Below, one piece after another: positions 8,996 through 17,861 of a stretch of DNA of 64,000 nt; positions within the stretch are counted from its first letter, which is position 1, and each line of letters starts with the position of its first letter. The position numbers were made by a program, and so were the translations under genes. Below the pieces are notes generated by a model, which saw only the letters and a list, made by a program, of their open reading frames with translations, did not search any database and was not told the DNA's origin. This DNA is from Gracilibacillus alcaliphilus (GTDB lineage: Bacteria; Bacillota; Bacilli; Bacillales; Amphibacillaceae): the NCBI RefSeq assembly GCF_016909015.1, contig NZ_JAFBFA010000016.1, positions 1 through 64,000 on the forward strand, given 5' to 3'.

Positions 8996-10510
8996 ATGGC
9001 GATTTTATTTCAAACGAAAGCAGAACTTACACAAGAAAGTATCCACTCTCATCTGACGTATACTTTTTATGTGCCAGAAGGATCACAGGTACTTATGATC
9101 GATTTCCAATTCACTCCTGATATATTGGAAGATAATGAACAAAAACAAAAAAATATTATTTCAGAAGCTTTATCTCGCTATCCGCAATCAGTTGAACCTA
9201 ATGAGGCCGGTCAATTGATCAACAGCCCCTTGAAAAATCTACTCACATTATCAGTAGATGATCCAAACGGGTTCCGTGGAGCAAGGCATTGCCACGCACC
9301 AAAACAGCATGTTTTTATCTCACACGAGGATTCTTCACCAGGCATGTTAAATGAGGTAGTGCAACCTGGTTTATGGTCTGTCACAGTTAGTGTCCATGCC
9401 ATTGTCACAGATCAGTGCCATTATGCCTTAACCATTAAGGCTGATAAAGAGCCATCACAAGATACCATTCGTATTCCGTGGAAACATCCGCTGCATATTG
9501 GCGATATACCGGAGAACTTATTACATGAAAATAGTGTATCTATTAACGGTCGCCATTCTAACTATGAGTGGATAGCTGCTGAATTACATGCCCATACTTT
9601 TCATAGTGATGGCAAACAAACAGTCCCTGAAATGGTCGAAGTTGCAGAGAAACAAGGGTTGGATGTACTGGCGATTACGGATCACAATACCACTAGTCCA
9701 CTTAGAGAAATGGAGAAGCAGCAAAGCAAAACCTCCCTTCGACTGTTATACGGATTAGAATGGACGACCTTCTTCGGTCATATGTTAACATTAGGCTATC
9801 CGACACTTACATATACAGATTGGCGTAAGATTGGACCGACGGATGTTCATAAAGGGCTGAAACAAATACATAAGCTTGGGGCAATAGCTGGCATTGCCCA
9901 CCCATTCCGTATTGGTAATCCAATTGGAACCGGGTGTCATTGGGAGTTCAAAATAAAGGACATCAAGGCGTTTGACTTTATTGAAGTTTGGAACGGCAGT
10001 CATCCTAGCGTTTCCTATTATAATCAAAAAGCGCTTGAATTTTGGACGGCACTTCTGAATAAAGGGTACCGTATTCCAGCAACGGCGGGACGTGACTGGC
10101 ATCACAACCAGCATTCACCATCTAAATATGCGGTTACTTATGTCCATGTGCCAGGTGATTCCGAGACATTCCGTCATGACTTTCTACAATCCATTCGGGA
10201 AGGAAGAATCTCTATTTCCTATTACTCAGTGCTTTGTTTAGAAATAGAACAGTCGCATATAACATATACCATTGGCGAAACGATAGAGAAAGCTACTTCA
10301 TCTAGTCTATTATCATTATGTATGGATCAGGTACCTGATCATGCAACATATAAACTTGTGACTAATACGGGAAAAATCGCTGCAGGGGATTTTAACAAGG
10401 GAAAATTGGAAAGGCCCCTTGATACCGACTCTCTTACATGGATTCGAGCGGAAGTGTACAATGAAGAGCGTGAATTGGTTGCATTCACCAATCCGATCTA
10501 TTTTCAATAA
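8996..10510 (+). CDS. CehA/McbA-type PHP-domain metallohydrolase
   Basis: Predicted metal-dependent hydrolase of 504 aa. Residues 1 to about 190 are an all-beta N-terminal region. The PHP domain follows with its metal ligands visible: H198-x-H200 and D205 (ELHAHTFHSDG), DHN at 229-231 (AITDHNT), E255 and H262 (GLEWTTFFGH), H302 (AGIAHPF) and a late GRDWHH motif. Named members of the CehA/McbA group hydrolyse esters such as carbamates. PHP proteins in general act on phosphoesters. AGGAG at 8982-8986 supports ATG 8996. It is the last gene of the 3830-10510 operon and is the likely catabolic enzyme for what the importer brings in. Confidence 0.85.
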   Translation: MAILFQTKAELTQESIHSHLTYTFYVPEGSQVLMIDFQFTPDILEDNEQKQKNIISEALSRYPQSVEPNEAGQLINSPLKNLLTLSVDDPNGFRGARHCHAPKQHVFISHEDSSPGMLNEVVQPGLWSVTVSVHAIVTDQCHYALTIKADKEPSQDTIRIPWKHPLHIGDIPENLLHENSVSINGRHSNYEWIAAELHAHTFHSDGKQTVPEMVEVAEKQGLDVLAITDHNTTSPLREMEKQQSKTSLRLLYGLEWTTFFGHMLTLGYPTLTYTDWRKIGPTDVHKGLKQIHKLGAIAGIAHPFRIGNPIGTGCHWEFKIKDIKAFDFIEVWNGSHPSVSYYNQKALEFWTALLNKGYRIPATAGRDWHHNQHSPSKYAVTYVHVPGDSETFRHDFLQSIREGRISISYYSVLCLEIEQSHITYTIGETIEKATSSSLLSLCMDQVPDHATYKLVTNTGKIAAGDFNKGKLERPLDTDSLTWIRAEVYNEERELVAFTNPIYFQ

Positions 10511-10623
10511 TGACGAATTACAGGTAGTTATGGGTTGTGATGTGGTAAAAGTCTGTTGCTACAAAGTGATGAATGATACTCAGCAGAGGTTTTTATTTCC
10601 TATTGAGGCTAGCGAAACTTATC

Positions 10624-10648
10624 AGGGGGTTAGCGTTCTCTACCCCCT
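10624..10648 (+). terminator. Possible terminator of the PHP operon
   Basis: AGGGGGT (624-630) pairs with ACCCCCT (642-648) over an 11-nt loop. It lies 114 bp after the stop at 10510. The bases that follow (AGCTCCTTTACTCTTC) are pyrimidine-rich but lack a clean T run. Confidence 0.4.
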
Positions 10649-10783
10649 AGCTCCTTTACTCTTCTTGCCTCTAGAGGCATGAATCTTAGGAATGGTTAGT
10701 ACCGTGATAAAAAGTCAGGTAAAAAGGAAGGCTCTAACTATGCATAATGATCCTGCCAAACGCATGTAGTATGAGAAGTATCG

Positions 10784-10960
10784 ATGACATATGGGTTGAA
10801 TAAAGAAGAGATAAAACCTTTTATAGACAATGGTTCTACATTGGATTCAGGTGATTAAGTATATAAGGACGACGATGAGTTACAAATGCTAGATCATATT
10901 CTGATCGAAACAGCACTTACTTTTAAACCTTTTCCATGTGAGTTAGTAATTACAACTTAA
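10784..10960 (+). pseudogene. Small reading frame broken by one in-frame TAA
   Basis: From ATG 10784 the frame reads MTYGLNKEEIKPFIDNGSTL, then DSGD and a stop (TAA, 10856-10858). It continues in the same frame as VYKDDDELQMLDHILIETAL and on to ...CELVITT with a stop at 10958-10960. The composition on both sides of the stop is protein-like (acidic, amphipathic), so this looks like a 57-codon gene killed by one nonsense change. I do not recognise the family. Sequencing error is the alternative. Confidence 0.4.
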
Positions 10961-11222
10961 ATTTTTAGAGAAAGAGCGGTTGTCAAGTACGTATAACTTG
11001 CTGTCTCTTACACACCTCACTCATAACTAGTAGTGGGGTTTGTTTGTGGTATTGTGTTGTAATATTAATTATTTTGAATATTTATGTTGACTTATCATCA
11101 GAAAGAAGTTAATATGTAAATCAATAAGTAAGCGGTTCCTGTGGATAAAACCATTATTTGGTTGTTTTTGAGACGTATTGTTTGCTTTCTTGGAGAATGT
11201 ATAGTGTTTTTAAAGAGTTTCG

Positions 11223-11236
11223 GGAAAACGTTTTCC
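11223..11236. promoter_or_regulatory. LacI-type operator GGAAAACGTTTTCC
   Basis: A perfect 14-bp palindrome with the central CG typical of LacI-family operators. It ends 24 bp before the presumed start of the LacI-family gene at 11261. It also resembles a cre site but lacks the flanking TG and CA. Autoregulation of the operon by its own LacI protein is the likely role. Confidence 0.6.
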
Positions 11237-11260
11237 TGATAAAGCAAAGGGGGGATTCTG

Positions 11261-12268
11261 ATAAAGAGTTCGATAAAAGACATTGCCAAAAGGGCTAATG
11301 TATCTGTTTCAACTGTTTCTCGTGTTTTAAATAATAGTAAATATGTAAGTGAAGATCTGAAAAAACGAGTATTAGAAGTTGTTCATGAAACGGGTTATAA
11401 GCCGAATCTAGTAGCAAGAGGGCTTGTTAATAAGAAGACTCATTTAATTGGTGTATTGATTCCGAGAATATCAAATAACTTTTTTTCTAAATTAATTGAA
11501 GGTATTGAAGGGATCGCGCAAGCTTATGGATATAACATTTTATTAAGCACATCTAATAATGATATAGAAAAAGAATTGGAGTATTTAAATATTTTTCAGG
11601 AAAGACAATTAGATGGGATTATCTTCTCTGTCACGCAATTTACGGAACAACACCAACAATTTTTTGAACAAACGGCAGTTCCAGCAGTTTATCTTGGGCA
11701 AAGGATGGAAAATCAGAGTAAGTATCCTTTTGTAACGATTGATAATATAAAGGCTGCGTATGAGGCAACACGATATTTAATCCAGCAGAACCATGAACAA
11801 ATTGCAATTTTGGCAGGGCCGGAGTCTGATAAAGCCACATGTGATCATCGTTTGCAAGGATATATAGAGGCACTAGAAGAAGCCGGATTACCTGTACAGC
11901 CTGCTTGGCAGACTAAGCGATTCCATACGATTGCAGATGGTTATCATGCAGCTGCACACATTATGTCTCAAAGTGAGAAACCGACAGCAATCTTTGCTTG
12001 TTCAGACCAACAAGCACTCGGGGCGATTAATTACTTACATGAACATGGCTATAATGTTCCGAATGATATTTCCGTGATGGGATTTGATGATATTGATTTA
12101 GCGACGGTTTTTTCACCTAAATTATCTACAGTAAAACAAAAGCCTGTTGATTCAGGGGCTGTGGCGATGGAGCTTATGATGGATCAACTGGAAGGCAGAT
12201 CGATCTATAAGATGGAGCATCTTGTTCCATATAGAGTAGTCGTTCGAGAAAGCACTGGTTCGCTGTGA
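11261..12268 (+). CDS. LacI-family regulator with apparent non-AUG start (ATA)
   Basis: Sugar-responsive repressor of about 335 aa. Translating upstream of the first usual start (TTG 11456) reveals a complete LacI DNA-binding domain in frame: IKSSIKDIAKRANVSVSTVS, then RVLNNSKYVSEDLKKRVLEV and the hinge region. An in-frame TAA lies at 11240-11242, and between it and the HTH there is no ATG, GTG or TTG. ATA 11261 stands exactly where LacI proteins usually begin (M-K-x-x-I-K-D-I-A), six bases after a GGGGGG run. CTG 11258 and ATT 11255 are too close to that run. The C-terminal part is a normal sugar-binding sensor (VMGFDDIDLATVFSPKLSTV). It is first in the importer/phosphorylase operon. Confidence 0.8.
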   Translation: MKSSIKDIAKRANVSVSTVSRVLNNSKYVSEDLKKRVLEVVHETGYKPNLVARGLVNKKTHLIGVLIPRISNNFFSKLIEGIEGIAQAYGYNILLSTSNNDIEKELEYLNIFQERQLDGIIFSVTQFTEQHQQFFEQTAVPAVYLGQRMENQSKYPFVTIDNIKAAYEATRYLIQQNHEQIAILAGPESDKATCDHRLQGYIEALEEAGLPVQPAWQTKRFHTIADGYHAAAHIMSQSEKPTAIFACSDQQALGAINYLHEHGYNVPNDISVMGFDDIDLATVFSPKLSTVKQKPVDSGAVAMELMMDQLEGRSIYKMEHLVPYRVVVRESTGSL

Positions 12269-12307
12269 TAGAAAGTACATTTATTTTAAATTTAGGAGGG
12301 TTTTATC

Positions 12308-13651
12308 GTGATAAGAAAAGGCTTGGTTTTTAGTTTGGTATTATGTGTATTTTTAACTTTAGCAGCTTGTGGCGGCGAGGAGAATGAGTCAGCGGAGTCC
12401 ACAGAATCTGAACAAAACACACTGAAAGTATCCTACCCAACATGGTGGGAAGAGTGGTTTAAAAGCTTAGAAACAGCGTTCGAGGATGAACATGAGGGTG
12501 TAGATGTGGAATTGATCCCGTTACATGATGATGTCACAACGAAACAGGCAATGATGATGGGTTCGCCTGAAACGTCACCAGATGTAGCTGTAGAGGATAC
12601 TTTCATTCTTAATTCAGATGTGAATGCGGGTTATTTGTCGCCAATAGATGATGTGGTAAATGATTGGGACGAATGGGACAAGTTTGAGGAGACGACGTTA
12701 CAAGGTGTAACAGCGGAAGATGGAAAAGTGTATGGTGTTCCTTTCAGTACTGATGTACAGGGATTATGGTATAACAAAGATTTATTTGCGGAAGCGGGGT
12801 TGTCTGTTCCTTTTGAACCGCAGTCATGGGAGGAAGTATTACAGGCTGCTGAAGCTGTAAAAGAAAATACAGGTGTAACTATTCCGTTGTTTATCTATGG
12901 TGCAAAAGCTACAGGTGAAGCAACTTCCATGAGAACATTCCAAGTTCTGTATAGTGGTACAGGTTCAAGTTTGTATGATTTTGATGAAGGTAAATGGGTG
13001 ATAGATGAACAAGCTTTAACAGATACGTTTACTTTTATTGATACCGTTTTTCAAGAGGAATTGGGAGCACCTATGAGTGTTGTCTCTAACAGTCAAGTAG
13101 GGACACTGTTGTCAGAGGATTTGATGATGAATAACGAAGTATCGATGGTGATAGATGGAAACTGGGTTGCTGGAAGCTGGCGTGAAGGCCGGGCAACTCC
13201 ATGGCCGGAGGCGCTAGATACATGGGGCTTTACCTTATTCCCAACGCAAAATGGACAGGACCCAGGATATACATCTATGTCAGGCGGTTGGGCATTATCG
13301 ATTCCTGAACATGCACAAGCAAAGGATTTAGCTGCTGAATTTATTAAAATGGCTGTTAATGAGGAACACCAATTAGATTATGTAATGAGAACAGGGGATA
13401 TGACAGTTCGTAAAGATATTGCGGAGAAGGAAGAATATTTGGAACAGCCAATCAGTAATTACAAAGAAGCGGCAGATATGTTGAGTTATACGCATTTCCG
13501 TCCGGCTGTTGATGATTACCCTACTGTTTCCACACTGATTCAAGAAATCGTTGAAACGGTGGCTTCGGGACAAGCCTCTCCAGAGGAAGCGGTAAAAAGT
13601 TATGAAAGCGGCTTAGTACGCATTGTTGGTGAAGACAATATCGCGAAATAA
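12308..13651 (+). CDS. Sugar-binding lipoprotein of a CUT1 ABC importer
   Basis: Solute-binding protein of 447 aa (family 1 type). The signal peptide ends in lipobox LAAC with the lipidated cysteine at residue 21. The mature chain shows the usual features of sugar-binding proteins (PTWWEEWFKSLETAFEDEH, VPFSTDVQGLWYNKDLFAEA, SGGWALSIPEHA). Translation starts at GTG 12308, seven bases after AGGAGGG. It works with the permeases at 13715 and 14642. A disaccharide such as sucrose is the likely cargo, judging from the phosphorylase gene downstream. Confidence 0.92.
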   Translation: MIRKGLVFSLVLCVFLTLAACGGEENESAESTESEQNTLKVSYPTWWEEWFKSLETAFEDEHEGVDVELIPLHDDVTTKQAMMMGSPETSPDVAVEDTFILNSDVNAGYLSPIDDVVNDWDEWDKFEETTLQGVTAEDGKVYGVPFSTDVQGLWYNKDLFAEAGLSVPFEPQSWEEVLQAAEAVKENTGVTIPLFIYGAKATGEATSMRTFQVLYSGTGSSLYDFDEGKWVIDEQALTDTFTFIDTVFQEELGAPMSVVSNSQVGTLLSEDLMMNNEVSMVIDGNWVAGSWREGRATPWPEALDTWGFTLFPTQNGQDPGYTSMSGGWALSIPEHAQAKDLAAEFIKMAVNEEHQLDYVMRTGDMTVRKDIAEKEEYLEQPISNYKEAADMLSYTHFRPAVDDYPTVSTLIQEIVETVASGQASPEEAVKSYESGLVRIVGEDNIAK

Positions 13652-13662
13652 TAGCATAGATA

Positions 13663-13690
13663 GAGACCATCACCTTAAGGTTGTGGTCTC
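13663..13690 (+). other. Intercistronic hairpin after the binding-protein gene
   Basis: GAGACCA pairs with TGGTCTC around an inner CACCTTAAGGTTG, with no T run afterwards. It lies between the binding-protein and permease genes. Such hairpins commonly protect the 3' end of the upstream message or attenuate read-through, giving more binding protein than permease. Three other binding-protein genes in this window have the same arrangement. Confidence 0.6.
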
Positions 13691-13714
13691 GGTTTGCTCA
13701 TAAGGAGGTTTGAC

Positions 13715-14629
13715 ATGGTGTCAGTTGAAAATGCTGAGCTAAATAAACAATTAACGTTTGCAAAAAATAAAATTTTACGAAAAACTCTGCTGTTTCTGTT
13801 GCCTTCGCTCGTTATTTTATTGATTTTTTTTATTGGTCCAATTATTATGACCTTCTTTTTTGCCTTTACGAATATGTCGTTAACGGGAACAACTGCGCAA
13901 AGTATTGATTTTGTTGGCTTTCAAAATTTCGTTAGTATGTTTAGTGATCCGAATTTCAAGACGTCTTTTATTACAACCATGGTGTTTTTGATTTTTTCAG
14001 GAATTATTGGCCAGCAAGTACTAGGCTTCCTGCTGGCTGTACTAATGAAAAATAAAAATAAAACATTTCGTAAATTTGTGGGCGGTACAGTTATGGCTGG
14101 CTGGGTAACACCGGAGATTATTGTTGCCTTTACATTCGTATCGTTTTTACATGACGGCGGAACATTAAATCAATTTTTGAGCTGGTTTGGAGTCGAACCT
14201 ATATCATGGTTGTTTACCTTCCCGATGGTGTCGGTTGTTGTTGCGAATATTTGGAAAGGATCTGCACTGTCGATGTTAATGTTTCAGTCTGCATTAGATA
14301 ATATTCCTTTTTCTGTAGAGGAGGCAGCAAAAATTGATGGCGCCAATCGCTGGCAGCGTATGTGGCGAATCACAATCCCGATGATTAAAAACACCATTTT
14401 TACCAATTTGGTTATTATCACATTGGGAACATTAGGTGTATTTACATTAATTTATACGATGACAGGTGGCGGGCCTGCGAATGCAACAGCTACTTTACCT
14501 ATTTTCATGTATGAACAAGCATTTGTGAATTATCAATTAGGTTATGGTACGGCTATTTCACTAGTTATCCTTATTATTGGAATTATCATTAGTTTAATCT
14601 ACATCCGCCTTTTGAAGACGGATGATTAG
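13715..14629 (+). CDS. CUT1 sugar ABC transporter permease (MalF-like)
   Basis: Permease of 304 aa with a hydrophilic N-terminus, six membrane segments and EAA loop VEEAAKIDGANRWQRMWRIT. I start it at ATG 13715, six bases after AAGGAGG (13702-13708). The frame is open to a TTG at 13694, but that start has no RBS. The next gene follows within 12 bp. Confidence 0.92.
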   Translation: MVSVENAELNKQLTFAKNKILRKTLLFLLPSLVILLIFFIGPIIMTFFFAFTNMSLTGTTAQSIDFVGFQNFVSMFSDPNFKTSFITTMVFLIFSGIIGQQVLGFLLAVLMKNKNKTFRKFVGGTVMAGWVTPEIIVAFTFVSFLHDGGTLNQFLSWFGVEPISWLFTFPMVSVVVANIWKGSALSMLMFQSALDNIPFSVEEAAKIDGANRWQRMWRITIPMIKNTIFTNLVIITLGTLGVFTLIYTMTGGGPANATATLPIFMYEQAFVNYQLGYGTAISLVILIIGIIISLIYIRLLKTDD

Positions 14630-14641
14630 GGGGCATTGACC

Positions 14642-15466
14642 ATGAAAAATAATAAAACACAACAAATTATTCCCTATATCATTTTATCGGTTATCGCAGT
14701 GCTGTTTATTGTGCCGCTGCTATGGGTTATTTTTGCCTCGTTTGATGCACAGGCTACCCAAGTTATTAAATGGCCAGATGAAGTAACACTTGATAATTAT
14801 GCGTCAGTGATTTTAGATCCTGCCAACCAAAGGGCCTTTTTGATTGGAATCTTCCTATCGGGTGGGCAGACACTGTTAGTTGTATTACTTTCGTTATTAG
14901 CTGCTTATCCATTATCAAGATTTCCATTAAAAAACAAGCAAAAATTTATGCTGGCAATCTTATTTATGACGTCATTACCCATCACAGCAGTAATGGTGCC
15001 GGTTTACCAGCTATTTCTGTTTCTGAATTTACATGATTCATTAATGGGTACCTTGTTATTCTTAACAGCCTCCCAACTGCCATTTGGGATTTGGATTATG
15101 AAGAACTTTATTGATGGCGTGCCGGTTGATTTAGAAGAATCGGCTTGGATTGATGGTGCTTCTTTGTTGGTCGGTATGAGAAAAATTGTGGCTCCATTAA
15201 TGATTCCGGGGATTTTTACGGTGAGTATCTTCGTGTTTATAGGAAGCTGGGGTAATTTCTTCGTACCGTATATTTTACTGCAGTCACCTAGTAAATTACC
15301 TGCGTCTGTAACGATTTATCAGTTCTTCGGTCAGTATGGGTATGCTGCTTACGGCCAACTGGCAGCCTATTCGATTTTATATATGCTCCCGGCCTTTATA
15401 CTCTTTTTCTTTGCCCAGAACCATATGTCTAGAGGCTTTACAATGGGAGGGGCAGCGAAAGGCTAA
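14642..15466 (+). CDS. CUT1 sugar ABC transporter permease (MalG-like)
   Basis: Permease of 274 aa with six membrane segments and EAA loop LEESAWIDGASLLVGMRKIV, which carries MRK in place of the more usual bulky aromatic residues. ATG 14642 lies eight bases after AGGGGG, whereas the in-frame TTG at 14636 lies too close. No ATPase gene follows, so this importer needs an ATPase from elsewhere, as MsmX serves several importers in B. subtilis. Confidence 0.92.
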   Translation: MKNNKTQQIIPYIILSVIAVLFIVPLLWVIFASFDAQATQVIKWPDEVTLDNYASVILDPANQRAFLIGIFLSGGQTLLVVLLSLLAAYPLSRFPLKNKQKFMLAILFMTSLPITAVMVPVYQLFLFLNLHDSLMGTLLFLTASQLPFGIWIMKNFIDGVPVDLEESAWIDGASLLVGMRKIVAPLMIPGIFTVSIFVFIGSWGNFFVPYILLQSPSKLPASVTIYQFFGQYGYAAYGQLAAYSILYMLPAFILFFFAQNHMSRGFTMGGAAKG

Positions 15467-15692
15467 TGTCCTTTACGAACCCAAGCAGGGAGTTAACGGA
15501 AAAAAGAATCTAAATAAGATCGATCAGTAATTACTTGCTATTTGCGAAGAAAAAATAGGTGTTGTGATCAACGGGATTTACATGTTTTAGCGGAAATGAT
15601 TTTATTACGCAGCTGACCATCAGTCGAGGATCAGCAATCCCTTCTGGTGGCTGTCCTGCCGGATGAGTTTTTATTATAGGAGGTTAGCAACG

Positions 15693-17162
15693 GTGCCTAA
15701 TCATAATCAAGTTCAACTTATTACCTACCCAGATTCACTGGGTGGCGATTTACAAGCCTTGAATCAAGTGTTAACCACGCATCTCTCAGATATATGTAAA
15801 GGAGGCGTTCATCTCCTCCCGCCATTTCCATCCTCGGGAGATAGAGGTTTTGCTCCGCTTAGCTACTTAGAAATTGAGCCTAAGTTTGGTACATGGGAAG
15901 ATGTAAAGACGATTGGAGAGAATTTTGATATATTAATTGATCTAATGGTTAACCATATCTCACAAAAATCAATATATTTTCAAGACTTTCTTCAAAAAGG
16001 CCAAACATCCGATTATGCAGATTTCTTCATTACACTAGATAAAATATGGACAGATGGGGAACCTGTTCAGGAAGATCTGAATAAAATTTTCCTGAGAAGA
16101 GAAAAGCCGTATTCCACTTTTCAAATAGGGGAAAGCGAAGAAGAACAGAAAGTCTGGACAACCTTTGGCAAAGAAGATCCGTCAGAACAGATTGATTTAG
16201 ATGTTCATTCAGAAAAGGTCAAACAATTGCTAGAAGAATTTTTTATCAATTTTAAGAAAAATAATGTAAAAACTGTTCGCTTAGATGCGGTTGGCTATGT
16301 GATAAAAAAATTAGGGACCAGCTGTTTCTTTGTTGAACCGGAAATCTATCAATTTCTAGATTGGATGAAAGAATTAGCAGATTCTTTAGATATTGAATTA
16401 TTACCAGAGGTGCACGCGGAGTATACCACGCAATATAAATTAGCCAAACGCGGTTTCTGGATTTATGATTTTATCCTGCCGTATAAAGTGTTAGATACGA
16501 TGATTAATCGTTCAAGCGACTCATTATGTGCATACCTGAAAGAGCGGCCAAGTAATCAATACACGATGCTGGATTGTCACGATGGCATTCCGGTATTACC
16601 AGATTTAAATGGCTTAATAGATACAAAAGCAGCCAAAAGAGTGGTGGATATCTGTGTGGAAAGAGGTGCTAATTTAAGTTTGATTCTATCTGATGAGCAT
16701 AAAGAAGCAGATGGCTTTGATGTTCATCAAATTGGCGGTACGTATTATTCGGTGCTGGGTTGTGATGATAATGCCTATTTGGCAGCTAGAGCGATTCAGT
16801 TTTTTGCGCCAGGAATACCTCAAGTCTATTATGTAGGCTTATTGGCAGGTGTAAACGATTATGCAGCAGCTGAGGAGAGTGGCGAAATACGCGAAATCAA
16901 TCGTCATAATTATACACATGAGGAGATTCAGCAGTCTATACAAAAAGAAGTGGTACAGAGGCTGTTCAAATTGATTCGATTTAGAAATGAATATCCGGCA
17001 TTTCATGGTGAATTCGAAGTATTAGAATCCGCTGCAGATGAAGTTCATTTGTCATGGAAAAAAGCGGATAAATATTGTACATTGTTTATTGATTTAAAAA
17101 CATATAGGTCATCTATTGAGTATATAGATGATGAGGGCAAGGTTCATCAGTATATCATTTAA
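15693..17162 (+). CDS. GH13_18 sucrose / sucrose-6-phosphate phosphorylase-like enzyme
   Basis: Glucoside phosphorylase of 489 aa, predicted to split a glucoside with phosphate to give glucose 1-phosphate in the cytoplasm. GH13_18 signatures are clear: nucleophile Asp in VRLDAVGYVIKKLGTSCFF, acid/base Glu in LLPEVHAEY, transition-state Asp in LDCHDGIPV and the late PGIPQVYYVGLLAGVNDY. From memory it is nearer to the Thermoanaerobacterium sucrose 6F-phosphate phosphorylase (DCHDGIPVKPDLDGL) than to streptococcal GtfA or Bifidobacterium enzymes (DTHDGIGV). I start it at GTG 15693, nine bases after AGGAGG (15678-15683), giving VPNHNQVQLITYPDSLGG. The upstream ATG 15663 has no RBS. The preceding ABC importer implies an unphosphorylated substrate. 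Confidence 0.87.
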   Translation: MPNHNQVQLITYPDSLGGDLQALNQVLTTHLSDICKGGVHLLPPFPSSGDRGFAPLSYLEIEPKFGTWEDVKTIGENFDILIDLMVNHISQKSIYFQDFLQKGQTSDYADFFITLDKIWTDGEPVQEDLNKIFLRREKPYSTFQIGESEEEQKVWTTFGKEDPSEQIDLDVHSEKVKQLLEEFFINFKKNNVKTVRLDAVGYVIKKLGTSCFFVEPEIYQFLDWMKELADSLDIELLPEVHAEYTTQYKLAKRGFWIYDFILPYKVLDTMINRSSDSLCAYLKERPSNQYTMLDCHDGIPVLPDLNGLIDTKAAKRVVDICVERGANLSLILSDEHKEADGFDVHQIGGTYYSVLGCDDNAYLAARAIQFFAPGIPQVYYVGLLAGVNDYAAAEESGEIREINRHNYTHEEIQQSIQKEVVQRLFKLIRFRNEYPAFHGEFEVLESAADEVHLSWKKADKYCTLFIDLKTYRSSIEYIDDEGKVHQYII

Positions 17163-17200
17163 ATAAAAATGTGGAGACATGGGTAGAGGCTGTAACTGAT

Positions 17201-17240
17201 AAGCACTGTCAGCTACGAGGATTGTGGCTTGACAGTGCTT
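17201..17240. repeat. Inverted repeat between convergent genes
   Basis: AAGCACTGTCA (17201-17211) and TGACAGTGCTT (17230-17240) form a perfect 11-bp stem with an 18-nt loop, at the meeting point of the phosphorylase gene and the leftward YesL gene. The last codons and stop of the YesL gene lie inside it. There is no T run, so it is at best a weak bidirectional terminator. Confidence 0.45.
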
Positions 17241-17842
17241 GTCATAGAGGGATGGTTTCCATAAATCTTTTTTAATCCCTTATTGGTGGCGGTAACCATA
17301 AAGTATGCCGTGAAACTCCCTAAGAATAAGATACCAAAACCTGTTTGCACAAGTAACAAGGCTATAGAAAAAATGGGTATGACAATGGCAGTGAGTGAAC
17401 GGACCGGCTGCTTTATCATCAATGCTAGTGAGAGCATCATAACCTTGTAATGCTTTAAAGAAAATTTAACCGATATCGGTACGGCATAGAATGTTACCAT
17501 GATGAGCAAGGCTGCCAGCGTTAATAATGCATAACTAATTACTATTAAACTTTCATTAGCTGAGTTCCTTAGTATCGAAAAATCAATGATCAATACCCCG
17601 ATGATAATGATGTAAAGCAAACTATTTTGATAACTTTTCCAAAAATATCGTTTGCATTCAGAAGTGAATTGCGAAAATACCGCAAAATCCTTCTCGTCAT
17701 TTTTCCATTTGTCTATAATAGACAGCATAGCATAGAAGCTTGGTATAGCCGTGATGACGGGAAGTGAAAATAATAACCAAAGGACGTTCACATATACTAA
17801 CCGATACATCCATTCCATGAAAGAATATAACCTGTTATCCAT
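17213..17842 (-). CDS. YesL-family (DUF624) membrane protein
   Basis: Small integral membrane protein of 209 aa with about five hydrophobic segments. It opens with the YesL-type pattern MDNRLYSFMEWMYRLVYVNV and LWLLFSLPVITAIPSFYAML. The family occurs in B. subtilis next to polysaccharide-uptake genes (yesL, yteU), and its exact role is not established. I chose ATG 17842, preceded by AAAGG. An earlier in-frame start at 17905 would overlap the DeoR gene by 44 bp and add an odd hydrophilic leader. It is the second gene of a leftward pair with the DeoR regulator. A second member of the family is encoded at 48753. Confidence 0.8.
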   Translation of the reverse strand: MDNRLYSFMEWMYRLVYVNVLWLLFSLPVITAIPSFYAMLSIIDKWKNDEKDFAVFSQFTSECKRYFWKSYQNSLLYIIIIGVLIIDFSILRNSANESLIVISYALLTLAALLIMVTFYAVPISVKFSLKHYKVMMLSLALMIKQPVRSLTAIVIPIFSIALLLVQTGFGILFLGSFTAYFMVTATNKGLKKIYGNHPSMTSTVKPQSS

Positions 17843-17861
17843 TATACACAGCCTTTCCTTA

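Larger units (their letters stand above)
10511..11260. other. Long intergenic region with palindromes and a decayed short ORF
   Basis: This 750-bp stretch separates the PHP operon from the LacI-led operon. It holds a terminator-like hairpin (10624-10648), a perfect palindrome TGCCTCTAGAGGCA (10666-10679), an interrupted small reading frame (10784-10960), a cre-like AGTAAGCGGTT (11127-11137) and a LacI-type operator (11223-11236). Confidence 0.6.

Noticed and set aside
10419..10682. Plus-strand open frame of 87 codons
   Set aside because: Overlaps the end of the PHP gene out of frame and runs through a terminator-like hairpin and a palindrome; no RBS.
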